Below are positions 34,241 through 45,444 of a stretch of 64,000 bases of DNA, in pieces. This DNA comes from Piezodorus guildinii (taxonomy: Eukaryota; Arthropoda; Insecta; Hemiptera; Pentatomidae). Location: assembly GCA_023052935.1 (NCBI GenBank), contig CM041297.1:101815063-101879062 (forward strand). The letters run 5' to 3'. The position numbers were made by a program, and so were the translations under genes. How positions within the stretch are numbered: position 1 is the stretch's first letter; every line of letters starts with the position of its first letter. The notes beneath the pieces were generated by a model. It saw only the letters and a list, made by a program, of their open reading frames with translations. It was not told the origin of the DNA and searched no databases.

Positions 34241-35967
34241 AAAAAATTACGTAGGCTGAATATAAATGGTGGTAAAAATTCTTACCGAGTCTAGTATTAT
34301 GATATCCCCTATGCTTTGGAACTGATTGTTTTCCATCCCCCGAAAAAAAGTAAAAAAAAAGTCTAAATATATAGGTTCTTCACCAATTATATAGCTTGAA
34401 CATCATAAAAAGATAGTAATAAAAACAGTAAAGGAAAAAATTAATTATTTGTCCCATTGAGATCATTATTTTGTATGTATGTTGGACTAAACGCGTCTTG
34501 GTTGAAATAAGGTGGTTATCAAAAGTTCAACTGTCAGAGCTGAAGGATTCTTCATCTTCAGCTAGTCTTATGTTCTCCACCTTTTTCCTCTCATTATATG
34601 ATTTCTCCCAGCAAGTTATAAGCAATGCTATAACTTACACTCTCTCTTATATTTTGTGTAACCTTTTTTGTTGTTTTCGAATTTCATGGAAAAACTACAA
34701 AATACGACAAGTTTAATCAAGAACTTGTTTTTCATTGCACAAGTATTAATTAAAACATTATAATATACAAAAATGTAATACCATATTTTTCTACAGATTT
34801 TCCTATTGTTTCAAAACAAATTTATTCCATAATTATTGTTAACCTGGATTGTAAATTAAGAGTAACATTGGTGTAATACCACAGCATGTATAAGGTCTAA
34901 GGCTAGTTAAATCTTTAGAAGATATAAATCATAAACAAAACTAACACATGAATTTAAAATAACTAGGGTATTTCTCAAAACAAATATTCTGATAATTTTA
35001 AACTTCAATAAATTGTAAAAAAAACAACTTCAAAATAAACTGTGAAAATTATAATATATTTATTTTAGTGTTAGGAGGGAGCACTGCATATAATTTTTTT
35101 TGTTTTTTAATTTGGTCCAACACTCTCTGTTCCTAGCAACTTTGATCGATTTTGTCTTTACCCTTTTGACAATTTCATCCCTCCATTTCAATTACGGTCT
35201 TTCCCTGCTTCATGTATGGTGAAAGAAACCAATTCGGTAATGCTTCTGTCGTTTTTTATGCCAGACATTTCAGTTTTTGAGCTTCATAACTCAAATTTTG
35301 TAACTTTTGCTCGAGAAAAGAAATTTCTATTTCCCTTTTCCCTCTTTTTCGATCAAGATCTTAGCTATATAACTCAATTTTCTCCCAAAAGAAAATTCCA
35401 ATACGCCACTTTGGCATCTCACTTCCTACGAGATACTTTATTTTAGAAAAAGTTTAAATTTGAAGATTTGAGAAAACATCCGAAAAATTAGAAGAGTGGT
35501 GGTATTGGGAGAGGACTTGAGACGAAAGGATTAACATGAGCTAAAAAGAGCCGTTGAAATATTCATGAGTTATGAATAATAAATGAATGGGATTCTGCTT
35601 AAAAATATTAATCTCTTTCACCTTCCATCGGACCTATCTCTATCTCTCCTTTATCTTTCTTTATACACCTGAATATAAAGAGGGTGGTCTAAATTAAGGA
35701 TGAGGTTGTAACGAACCTGCTACTCTAGGTTACTTCCCAACCTGTTTTTTTTTCTCTTTAAAGCCTATGTTAAAAGTTCCCTGTAATCCAGTTACTAGGT
35801 TAATACAAACTCCACTACTTGAAGAACGGCCACAATATATTAAAGCAGTATTCCTTTACATTGAGAGAAATTAACTGCTTAATTACAATCTTTATTGAGG
35901 ATTAAATTCTCCCAAGTGATATAATAATATTTACACACTCCAAAAAATATATTACATATTGAAAAAA
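34241..35967. other. AT-rich intergenic DNA
   Basis: Contains a 76-codon frame at 35,216-35,446 and an 81-codon frame at 34,471-34,716. Neither shows a recognisable motif. No repeats or tails were assigned. Confidence 0.4.
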
Positions 35968-36862
35968 TATTGGGTTGTTTCACATGAAATGTCCGTTTTT
36001 ATAGTTTTAGAAATACATATGGTCTCTATGGTTTTCTTCCGAATGTTACTAACCCTCTACCTTTGTATTATAAACATTAGCTTCCCAATCAATTACCCAC
36101 TTTTTAGTATACCTTCAAATATGAACATGGAAACACGCGATTTTCGAGTAATATTTTTGTACTAATTTAAACTCGGCCATTCAGCAGCTGAGACGGCTAA
36201 AAATATTTACAAGGCGTTTGGGGAAGGGAGTGTCAATAAACGGACCATTCGCTGTTGGTTTGCTAAGTTTTCAGCTGGGGATACCGACTTGGAAAACTTG
36301 CCCCGAGGAATACCTCCGTCCGTAATAGACAACGATGTCTTCAAACATACAGTAGAAGGAAACCCCTACCAAACAGTTGAAGGACTCTCAGCACAACTAA
36401 ATGCAAGTGCATCTACCGTTTCCAAACATTTAAAGTGTATTGGCAAAGTAAAACAGCTCGATACATGGGTACCTCATGATCTCACTGAGCGACAGCAAGA
36501 CCCCATGTTTAAAAACATACCGTGCACAAATTAAAAGAACTGGGCTACGAAGTTCTTCCGCACCCACCATATTCTCCCGACTTGTCTCCAACAGATTACT
36601 ACCTGTTCAGGAATTTATTCAACTTCGCCAAAGGAAAACTTTTTGAAAATGATGATCAAGTGAAAAGTGCGTTTTCAGATTTTGTTTCACTTCAAAGCTC
36701 AGAGTTGTTCAGTTCGGGGATAAAAAAGTTGGTGTCACGTTGGGAAAAATGTGTAGAAAAAAAAGGTAAATACTTCGAATAAAATTATCTTGTTTTCATA
36801 TCGTATTTTTAATAAAAATCCTTTACCTTGAAAACGGGCATTTGATGTGACACAACCCAATA
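35968..36862 (+). mobile_element. mariner element, internally deleted, TA-flanked
   Basis: The element is 891 bases long (35,970-36,860), against about 1.3 kb for typical full-length mariners. Terminal inverted repeats start TTGGGTTGT and match at 27 of the first 30 positions. TA dinucleotides at 35,968-35,969 and 36,861-36,862 are the expected target duplication. The coding part lacks the middle of the transposase. The TIR start and the DTWVPHDL motif point to the mellifera/cecropia-like part of the mariner family. The subfamily is uncertain. Confidence 0.88.
36121..36782 (+). pseudogene. mariner transposase, catalytic core deleted
   Basis: From ATG at 36,121 the frame reads a mariner N terminus. 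DFRVIFLY is followed by a TAA (36,163-36,165) where related proteins have Glu, then FKLGHSAAETAKNIYKAF, RTIRCWFAKFSAGD and the second helix-turn-helix region to LDTWVPHDLTERQ. This is the bipartite DNA-binding domain. The sequence then jumps, in another frame, to HKLKELGYEVLPHPPYSPD, SPTDYYLF and SRWEKCVEKKGKYFE, the C terminus. The third catalytic Asp lies in the PYSPDLSPTDY block. The segment with the first two Asp residues is missing. It cannot encode an active transposase. Confidence 0.88.
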
Positions 36863-37180
36863 ATATTTATCTTTAATATTCTCTCTGACATTGAATCTGG
36901 GGCACTTCGAACCTAACATCAGCAAAAGTCTACGACATTCCTACACTGGATAAGTTGTAATACATATTGTGTAGGATTCCTTCTGTAGATCCTAACCGTT
37001 ACATATGCCAATAGTTTTATTGTTATTGGAAGTCATTGGAGTCTAATTTAGTGCAATTTCAAATAGCAAAAACGGTGCAAATAATTTGTCAATGGTTTAT
37101 TATTTCGATATAAATATATTAGTGTTTACCAGTTTATATGATACAGTTGTAAAATTCAATAAAATAAAAAATTATTGATT
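36863..37180. other. intergenic, possible LINE B tail
   Basis: The stretch at 37,138-37,172 (GATACAGTTGTAAAATTCAATAAAATAAAA) resembles LINE B 3' termini on the plus strand. No coding part was recognised. Confidence 0.3.
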
Positions 37181-37590
37181 TTTAAGTCCTTAGAATATGG
37201 CTGCTGCCCTCAAATCCTCAATTCCCCGATCCTTGTTTATGTACAAATAGGAGCCTTTATAAACCACTTTGGCGTAGCCCGAGTTTATGTAATCTTGCCA
37301 TCGACATCTCGGCCTAAGCTCCCCGCTCGCCATTAGCCTATAATTTATAACCCTTTTAATAATCCGTTTCTGCCCTTGCATATTTTACTTTACACGACTG
37401 TTTCATCCTCCGTGACTTAGCGGAATCTATAATGCAAATATTATGCAAATCCAAGGGATCCAAGATATGAAGACGCCTCTGTTCCTCTGATATATCATTT
37501 GCTAGCCGAATTTCCGATAGTGTTGACCTGGCTAAACACAGTAATCCTTTTCGCATTTTAGAGCATCCATAATTCATTTTCACGGATCTC
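37181..37590 (-). other. minus-strand frames, possible LINE C terminus
   Basis: Two minus-strand frames of 63 and 75 codons overlap at 37,356-37,381. One contains GELRPRCRWQDYI, reminiscent of the GRPRxRWxD motif at the C terminus of RTE-like LINEs. The other has Ile/Leu- and Arg-rich stretches that I do not recognise. GC content is slightly above the flanks. A decayed LINE is the best guess, but the evidence is thin. Confidence 0.3.
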
Positions 37591-39020
37591 TGTGATGGCT
37601 AGGTTTTGATATTCGGATTAGGGAATTCTTACAATCTCATTTTTTTTTATCTTATACGCCTTGAATATATATACCGTCTGGTCCAGTAATTTCCAACAAA
37701 AATTTTCGGATCGCCTAATCTATTTAGTAAAATGACTAGGACCCCATAAATTCAATGAACCCTTTATGCATAAATGTGTATATCAATAATATATATTGTT
37801 GGGATGAGTGACGTTAAAACAAAATAAAAGAAAGATGGGCTAACGTAGACTCGATCCCGTTTCCAAAAGAGCTGGTCTTGAATACTTAACATTAAAATAA
37901 AAAAAATAGGTAATATTAAATAAAAAGATAGATTGAAAGTAAACAAAAGTTTAATAAAAAAAAATGAGGAAAATTTACAAAAAAAAAAAATAAATCATTT
38001 GATTTATTAAAAAAAAAAAAATATCCGATTAACCAAACTGTAAAAAAAAGTTTAACAATTGGATTAGTGTGTTAGTACTATTAAGAATATTACAAAAAAA
38101 AAAAATGAACAAATTTAATGAAAAAAAATATCAAGGATAGTTAACTGTCCATAAATTCTTCGGTTCCGCACGACGGGTAGGCGACTCTGGAAGGACGGTG
38201 ATCTTCAAGAAGACGAGACGAAGTTCTGATCAAAAAAATGGTATGAAGGTGCCAATCGAGAAAAGCGTGCTCTCAGCTTACTAGTGCGATCGGTACTGGC
38301 TTGAGGGCAAGGGGGCCCTCTAATCTGGCTAATCCTTAACTACACTATGGAATAGAAACACTAGACGTAAATAGAACACGTAAACTAACAAAAAATAAAA
38401 ATATTTTCCTCATAAAAAAACTATTTTTAATTTAATTTAATTTTTAAATTCCAAAAAAAATATGCAGGTAAAAAAAAAAAAATATATATATATAATGTTC
38501 AAACTCAAACATATATTAAGCAACCATACCGGCGTACCGGTATTTTCTTTCAAACCATATTTTCTTACTAGCTGTAACTTCCTACTTTCATGTTATACTA
38601 TTTTTATATTGTTCCTATGTCCGCCGCGGCCCCCAAGAGAGAAAAAACATTAAGTGAAGCATTGAAGCCTCGAACTAAAGAATATGCTAAATGGGCTCTA
38701 AGAACCCTAACTACAATCTACGAAACATTATAACGCATTACTAAAATTTATAAATACAATAAAGGTACTAATTTACTATCAGCTACCATTTCAAATTTAA
38801 TGTATATGAGCAATGCGTGAGTAGTTTTTCCTACAAGCCTAGGCTTCGCATATAGTTTTCATTAAGGTTATTTAAAATTATTTTCTAATGATCTTTTGCG
38901 GACTACTTGTTGGAAACGACGGGTCTATACCATTGAGTGCAAAGAATCAGTATAGAAATAGTATAACATGAAAGTGAGAAGATATGGTCAGTAAGGAAAT
39001 AACGTAAGAAAGAAAATACA
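37591..39020. other. AT-rich DNA with A-tracts and one GC-rich patch
   Basis: Many short A-runs at 37,960-38,150. A GC-richer patch at 38,160-38,340 includes AAGGGGGCCCTC and has no family I can name. No coding signal. Confidence 0.35.
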
Positions 39021-39029
39021 TAAAAACAT

Positions 39030-39185
39030 AGGCTCCCCTGTGGTGTAGGGGCTAGCCCATTTCCAAGGTTGTGCGGATTTAAAAAAAAATAGGTGGCCCT
39101 TTCGAAAAATCCTTAGTTATGGCGTCCTTCAAAAGGGTGACTCCGAATTTGTGCATTGCCGGTCACTCGTTAAAGATCCCTATCC
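39030..39185 (+). mobile_element. decayed SINE-like relic
   Basis: Starts with CCTGTGGTGTAGGGGCTAGC, which resembles the 5' half (A-box side) of a tRNA. A body containing AAGGGTGACTCCGAATTTGT and GCCGGTCACTCGTTAAAGAT follows. No B box is visible, because an A-run occupies its expected place. The layout fits a degenerate tRNA-derived SINE, but this rests on one copy. Confidence 0.4.
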
Positions 39186-39188
39186 TAA

Positions 39189-39982
39189 TTAAATATTTTT
39201 TTTTTTTTTTTTTTTAGTAATAACAATTTTTATTGAGAAAATTTTACAATCTGTCCCAATTTGGAAATTAATAGTATTGCTGAATGATATCAAACATACT
39301 ACATTCATACTATATTTACACAACATAAAATTACAATAAAATATATACACAATAATGAATCAATACAAAAGTCAATAATTCACTTATACCTATATACACA
39401 TACACACACTCATACATACATCACATTGAGTGGAGAATCTAGCCAGTGCTAGAACTCCAATATATTTACAAAAGGTCGCGGGGCCACTGCCGTTTCAACC
39501 TTCTAGTATTGTTCTAGGGTTGTATGGATGAGTGGAGCTGGATAGGGATTGAGCTAAAGGATTAGGATGATGAATGAGGTTCTGGTGGAATTTGGAAAAT
39601 TTGGATGGAATTAGGTCTGAAATAAATGGAACATTAAGGTCGTGGTGCAAGGTATAATTGGATACATAATAAGGAGCATTTACTATTGTACGGAGGACTT
39701 TGGATTGAAAGGATTGAATGCGTTTGATGTTAGAACGTTTAGCTGTCCCCCACAGTTCAAGTCCGTAGGTCCAGATGGGCTTCAGTATTGTCTTGTAGAT
39801 TAATAATTTGTTTTCAACTGTAAGTTCAGATTTTCTGTTGAGTAGTCGGTATAACTGTCCGAATCGTCGGTTGAGTTCTTGTCTTTTAAGTCTTGTATGT
39901 GGGTTCCAAGTCAATCTTTTGTCTAACAGTAAGCCAAGATACCGGACTGTATCTGAGAGAGGAATCGGTAAATTTAAATATT
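39189..39982 (-). mobile_element. Jockey A-like LINE, 5'-truncated
   Basis: Minus-strand copy with its poly-A tail at 39,195-39,217 (T on the plus strand) and coding sequence at 39,495-39,960. TTAAATATT occurs at 39,189-39,197 and 39,974-39,982 and may be the target duplication. It is AT-rich, so this is only suggestive. The 3' UTR (39,218-39,490) differs from that of the 45-kb element, so this belongs to a sister subfamily. Only the end of ORF2 remains. Confidence 0.8.
39495..39960 (-). pseudogene. Jockey A-like ORF2 C terminus
   Basis: Encodes the last part of ORF2 from VRYLGLLLDKR through TWNPHTRLKRQELNRRFGQL, IWTYGLELWGTAKRSNIKR, SKVLRTIVNAPYYVSNYT and DLNVPFISDLIPSKFSKF. It reads Arg (AGA) where the 45-kb copy has its TGA stop, which shows that stop is private to that copy. 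The end of the frame diverges near 39,510. The palm and endonuclease are absent. Confidence 0.85.
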
Positions 39983-40639
39983 AATATGCAAAATTAAGGA
40001 CTCCCACTGTACCATCGTATGATTATACTCAGCAGCATAAATTTACATTAGATGAATAATAAACATGTGCAAATAGTAATATTAAATAACTATTACCGCC
40101 AAAATACAAATATAGCAATATATATATAATATACCGCGATATTTCTAAGTGTGCTGGCTTTACTAACCACACCCTAACCAACCTCTACCACAAGACATTT
40201 GGTATAAATCTATTGTAACATTACCCTGAATTTATACCTGTACCGACCATAAATCCCTTCTACAGATATAAGTATAAAATTGCTAATTATAATTAGTAGC
40301 GTATTTACTTAAGAAATCACAGTTTCGGTATGTACAACATACTCGATATGTACCCTATCACAAGACCCATTAGTATCTTTCGATAATAGTGATAATATTT
40401 TTTATTTAAAATTATGGTGCGGAATTCTCTTCCTTCTTCTTTTTCCATAAGCCATTCATTGTCAAAGGGTAAAGAGCTTTCCATTATTTAGCCCATTTAT
40501 TACCTATATGCCTATTTTAATCTTTCATAAAAACCTTTGCTTTTTTAATGCATTTTATAAATATTTTCTCTTTAAGAAGTATCAATTGTTACTTTCAAAA
40601 TTGTAGCATTATTTATTGATCCTATTTATGACTCTTGCC
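39983..40639. other. intergenic, nothing recognised
   Basis: AT-rich DNA without supportable features. Confidence 0.4.
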
Positions 40640-41280
40640 TTTGGTCTTAACAACAATATTACAATACCAGTTTCCGGCACAATTCGTTTTTTAGGCATGT
40701 ACCTTGACGAACGACTGACTTTGGCATAACGCTTTAAACGAAAAAGAAAAGAACTGAATCAACGATATGTACTTCTTTCGAGATTACTAGACGTTCAAAA
40801 TTATCATTAACAAACAAATTAACTATTTATAGAGTATTGATAAAACCTATTTGGACTTATGCCATCAAGTTATGGGGGACAGAAAAAAAGTCAAACATAA
40901 AAATTATCCAATAATTTCAATCAAAAACACTAAGGAAAATTGTAAATGTCCCATTTTCTGTATCTAAAGAGACAGCACATACTGACCTGGAAATTCCATT
41001 CTTCATTGCTACTGCCACTGATCGCTACATAACATAAAATTTCACGATAAACTGACACTAAATTTAAACCCGCTGACTCAGAACCTATCCACTGCCACAA
41101 ACCCTTATAATCCGCCCAGAAGACTATCGAGGTGCTGGCCAAGAGATATGATATACTGACAGCCATTTGTTATTGATATCTAGTTTATAGTATTTTATGC
41201 ACTCCCATATCCATAAAATACTGCATAATCAGATACTAAATTTCATTTTATTTTCCAAACTTCTAAAAATAAGTATTTAT
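40640..41280 (+). mobile_element. LINE family F 3' fragment
   Basis: A plus-strand decayed C terminus. Pieces readable across frames include FLGMYLDERLT, KRKELNQRYVLLSRLLD, IKPIWTYAIKLWGTEKKSN and PRRLSRCWPRDM. It matches the family F copies at 30.2 and 60.1 kb. Its 3' UTR carries CATAATCAGATACTAAAT, near the ATAAGCAGATAGCAAAT block of those copies. Stops and frameshifts are frequent. Confidence 0.7.
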
Positions 41281-41689
41281 CGATCCATTCTACTAAAGAT
41301 TCGAAGCTTTTCATATTATATATGTTATCAAAAATTAGTTTTTCGATTCTGAAAAGATTCAATCTTTCCACGTGTGAGTAAACTGTCAGTCTCATTTTCC
41401 TTATTACACTTTCCATATATTCCTGCATTTTTTCAAATTATTGTTTTTATATATTAAGGAGGGAATGTTGTTTTCAGTATTAACTTTACTTTAACGAACA
41501 TCTCATAATGGATATAAAGAGTGCGTTATAATCATTAAATACTCTCTTATGACGAATTTACAAAAATTTCGTATAACTATTATTGAAAAAGTAAATTAAT
41601 TAATTTTTTTTACGATAATAAATTAACCACGAAATTATTTGTTTTATATTACACTTTGAAAAATACATGGTGAAGGATCACCGTATTCT
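41281..41689. other. AT-rich intergenic DNA
   Basis: Nothing supportable before the RTE-like element's target duplication at 41,690. Confidence 0.4.
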
Positions 41690-41733
41690 TCGAGGAATGT
41701 TCTTCTTCTTTGGCTTCTCCCTACAGTGCCGTG

Positions 41734-44706
41734 TCAGCGTAGGGAAGCGTTTAACCACCGGATCCAATCCTCTCTATCCCCAGCGAGGTTCCTGGCCTGG
41801 CGAAGATCCTTTCCTCTTCCTCTGCAAAGTTTGTCGACGTACTCCAGGTAGGACATCCTTGGTCGACCCCGAGGCCTTCTCCCATCTGGAACGTAATCCA
41901 TGGTTTTTAGGGGGTCTCTGTGTTCCTCCATTCTAATTACGTGGCCGAACCACTTCAACTGACGGGTTTGCAGAGTTTCTTTTAATGGCGCAACCTCCAG
42001 TTCCTGGCGTATCCGTTCATTCCTGACACGATCTCTTCTTGTCTTTCCTGCTGTTCTTCGCAGAAACTTCATTTCAGCAGCTGTGACACTGCTCTCCTGC
42101 CGGTCCGTCAATATCCAGCTTTCAGCTCCATACAACAGTATGGGCAAATATACTGATTTAAAGATATGGAGCTTAACACTTCTGCTCACCTCTCTTTTCC
42201 CTATTACAGTGTTGCAGATCTGATAGTAGACTGCATTTGCCTTCCTAATTCTGTTTGATATCTCTGAGTCTACTTTCCCAGATCTTTCTATTACTGTGCC
42301 GAGGTAAGTGTATTCCGAAACCACTTCCATTTCCTCTCCGTTGCAGTATATATGGAAATCTTCCTCTTGCCTTCCTACTTGTAGTATCTTGCTTTTACTG
42401 GTATTTATTTTCATCCCTTTTCGGCTGAGCTCTTCTTGCCATTCAGTCACCGCTTGCTGCAATTTATCAACCGTGTCTGCCACAAGAACAATGTCATCCG
42501 CATAGAGGAGAAGTTGAATCACCCCTGGGCGAAGGTTTCTACGACCCAGGAAGGTCCTCTCCGTTCTTCGTTTGCATATGGTGGCCACTCCATCCATGTA
42601 GAGTAAGAATAGCAAAGGGCTTAAACTGTCCCCTTGTTTGACCCCCCTTGCTATGCTGAACACATCAGACTCCTGTCCGATTAGCCTTACTACTCCTTTT
42701 GGTTTTTGATAAATGGACTTAATGGCTTCCACCAAGTTTCTTGGGACATTCTTTACTCTGAGAGCCTCCCATATTTCTTGTCTTGGAACGGAGTCAAACG
42801 CTGCTTTGAGGTCAAGGAAGGCGAGATACATACTTTTGTCTCTGTCCCAAGATTTCTGGAGAACATTTCGCAAAGAGAAAATGTGGTCCTGGGTTTGCCG
42901 TCCTGGTCTGAACCCGGCTTGTTCTTCTCCAATTTGGTGCTCCACAAGAGGTCTTACCCTTCCCTCCAGAATAGACGTATAAAGTTTGTAGATTGTTGGT
43001 GAGAGGCATATAGGGCGATAATTCGAGCATTCTGCCTGGGACCCTTTCTTGTGTATCGGAATTATAACGTTGTATTCCCAGTCTGTTGGGATCTTCTTCT
43101 CATCCCAAGCTTTTTGGAAAAGAACTTGTAGGGCTCTGACTAACTCTGGGCCTCCCGCCTTGATGTATTCTGCCACTATGTTGTCTCGACCCGGTGCTTT
43201 TCCTGTCTTCATTCTCGATATAGCCATTTCAATTTCATCCTCCTCTATCACCTCATTAAAATCAACCTCATTCCACGGTCCTTGCTGGTTCACTGGATAA
43301 GTATCATCTACGCAAAATTGCTTCTCGTAATGTTTGCACCAGACGTTCAGAATAGCCTTCTCCTCCGTGACCACCCTCCCTTGCTCATTCTTTATATTTC
43401 TCATTTCTTTACTTTTTCGGCCTCTTAAAGCTTTAATCTTTTTCCAGAACTGCTTAATGTTGTCTCCATGGTCTTGGTTTAGCTTTTCCCCGAATTCCTC
43501 CCAAGACCTCTGCTTAGCTCTTCTCACATCTTCCTTCGTTCTGTTACGCACCTCTACATATACTTGCCATTTTTCCGGAGTCTTGTTTTTGCAGTAGTTC
43601 TTCCATGCAATCTTCTTTTCTTTGACCTGTGCCCTAAGTTCTTCAGTCCACCAAGAAATTCGCTTGCCCTTTGTGGATATTCGCTTTACTCCGCACACTA
43701 GAGATGCTGACTGCAATATACTATTCTTTATGTAACACCACAAGTTATCTAGGGTAGCATCCGCGTTTAATTCTTGAAGCCTTTTCCTTAATTCTTCCCT
43801 GTATTATTCTCCTTTCTGAGGGTCCTGCAGCTTCTTCACTTCAGTCCTTTTATATGATTTTGGCTTCACCTTGCGTTCCCTCAGTACCCGGGTATCAGCC
43901 ACTAAAAGCATATGGTCACTTCCTATTTCAGCACCTCTAATCACCTTCACATCCGTGAAGTACCTCCTGATGTCACGACTATAGATAAAGTAGTCTATGA
44001 CACTATTGGCACCTCTCTCGGCAGCAGAAAAGGTAATTTTATGTACCCTCTTATGGGGAAAGAAGGAGTTTCCCAACAGTAGATCATTCTCAATGCAGAA
44101 ATCTATTAAGCGCTGGCCACTTTCATTCTTAATGCTTTCTCCACCATGCAGGCCCATCACTCCATGAGCTCTAATGTGTTCATTGCCCGTTCTCGCATTT
44201 AGATCTCCCATTATTAATATGCTTCTGTTGTTATCCCTTGCTTTAACAGTAGCTCGCTCCAAATCGCTGTAGAACTGCTCTTTCTCAAGGATATCAGAGT
44301 CATTTGTAGGGCCATAAACTTGGATAAGAGCCCAGTCTCCAATACGCAGGTTTATATTTGCCACAATAATGCGAGGGCTAACTGGCTCCCATTCGACAAC
44401 CTTCTTGAAAAGATCATCTTTCATTATGATGCCCACACCTTCTACAGCTCTGTTTCCCGGTGGAACCCCTGAGTAAACCAAAGTGTGCCCTCGGTCCATC
44501 CTGTACTCGCCAGAGCCCTTCCTCTTTACCTCACTCAGACCAAGAATATCCAGCCTGTATGTCGCCATTTCCTCTATAATTTCGACTTCTTTGCCGGTGA
44601 GTGATCTCACATTCCAGGTTCCTAATCGTATGTCCTTATCCGTGCCGGGTCGTTTCCTTCTAGACTGTCCAGTTCCGAGGCTATTTACTAAGTTTCTTTG
44701 AATCAG
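41734..44706 (-). pseudogene. RTE-like endonuclease-reverse transcriptase, one stop
   Basis: The open frame runs from 44,706 to 43,804 and, after one TAA (43,804-43,806), continues in the same frame to 41,734. The endonuclease part has RLGTWNVRSLTGKE, LDILGLSEVKRKG, ILIMGDLNARTG, NSVIDYFIYS and IGSDHMLLVADT, covering the metal-binding Asn/Glu/Asp and SDH motifs. The RT part has NYRPICLSPTIYKLY, EQAGFRPGRQT, YLAFLDLKAAFDSV, GVKQGDSLSPLLF and the catalytic YADD near 42,495. The C terminus has YLGTVIERSG, YGAESW, RQLKWFGHVIRMEEHR and GRRPRGRPR. It would nick DNA and copy its own RNA at the target. No ATG is present upstream of GTG at 44,608-44,610, so the start is unclear. Confidence 0.92.
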
Positions 44707-44709
44707 TTA

Positions 44710-44943
44710 TACCCCCAAGCGGGTGATTGGCCCAGCTCAGGAGGCCCCGTTACCTCGGGAGTACTGGCTTCCCGAATATTTAGATCCCCTCGGGAATAAG
44801 GGTGGCCAGGCTATACCCCCCAGCACTGGGTACCTATTGGTCCACGGGTCTTTATTCTGTATATTCAGACCACCCCTCCTAAGAGGGATCCCCCATCCGC
44901 CAACCAGGGGACGCGCTCCCTAGCGGGTAGGTTCCGCCGAGAG
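44710..44943 (-). promoter_or_regulatory. GC-rich 5' leader of RTE-like LINE
   Basis: About 234 bases with high GC content and several short inverted repeats (CCCTCGGG- and CCTCCTAAGAGG-like pieces). As the 5' end of a full-length LINE it should contain the internal promoter. Position supports this, but no motif proves it. The coding frame begins just downstream, after a TAA at 44,707-44,709. Confidence 0.5.
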
Positions 44944-45104
44944 TCGAGGAATGTAAAAATAAATATTATTGAAAACACACCTTTTAGAGGTTTAATGTTC
45001 GATCAATGGTTATAATTTTGAGATTTTAAACATAGTTACAAAGATTTTTTTCACTGATTCGGTTTACTCCTTATATATACTAAGTACGCAGTTAAGTATA
45101 TACA

Positions 45105-45444
45105 GAGAGATCAGCTGATGCGCTCGATGATAACAGTCATATGTTACTTCGTCTCTCAGATTTTTGCTTTTTTCAGTAGGAATTCGCTTGAGTTCAGTCT
45201 GGAAAACATCACTAGACCTCAGGATTGCTACAGCAGTGAATATTGGAGAAATTACGGTAAGCAAAACTATAATTTACTTTGTACAATCACGAAAAAGTGA
45301 AAGGAGGGTCACTGATCAGCTGATTGCCGCTAGCTCGGCAAGCTCGGGCTTGCTTTTCTTTTCCTTATCTTTCTTTTATTTATTTTTTTTTCCTTCTTAT
45401 TCTTATTCCATTATATATTTATTCCTATTTATTTTTTTTAATCA
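45105..45444 (+). promoter_or_regulatory. Jockey A 5' UTR / internal promoter region
   Basis: 340 bases between the target duplication and ORF1. It begins GAGAGATCAGCTGATG, and ATCAGCTGAT is itself a palindrome that recurs as GATCAGCTGATT at about 45,316. A part of it recurs at the start of the 18.1-kb copy. Jockey elements carry an internal RNA polymerase II promoter downstream of their first base. That this region acts as one here is inference. Confidence 0.5.

Larger units (their letters stand above)
41690..44954 (-). mobile_element. full-length RTE-like LINE with 11-bp TSD
   Basis: TCGAGGAATGT occurs at 41,690-41,700 and again at 44,944-44,954, bracketing a 3,243-base minus-strand element (41,701-44,943). 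The 5' end (44,710-44,943) is a GC-rich leader. The body is one long frame with apurinic-like endonuclease and RT domains. The 3' end has a UTR of only about 25 bases and terminates in a GAA-rich simple repeat (AAAGAAGAAGA on the minus strand) in place of poly-A, which is typical of RTE-like LINEs. One stop codon splits the frame, so this copy is nearly intact. It sits about 150 bases from the full-length Jockey element and on the opposite strand. Confidence 0.93.

Noticed and set aside
39189..39982. Firm 9-bp target duplication TTAAATATT
   Set aside because: Kept only as a suggestion. The sequence is low complexity and adjoins a T-run, so chance similarity is likely.
42706..43002. Plus-strand frames of about 90-98 codons over the RTE-like element
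   Set aside because: They are antisense shadows of the minus-strand RT frame, which has all the conserved motifs.
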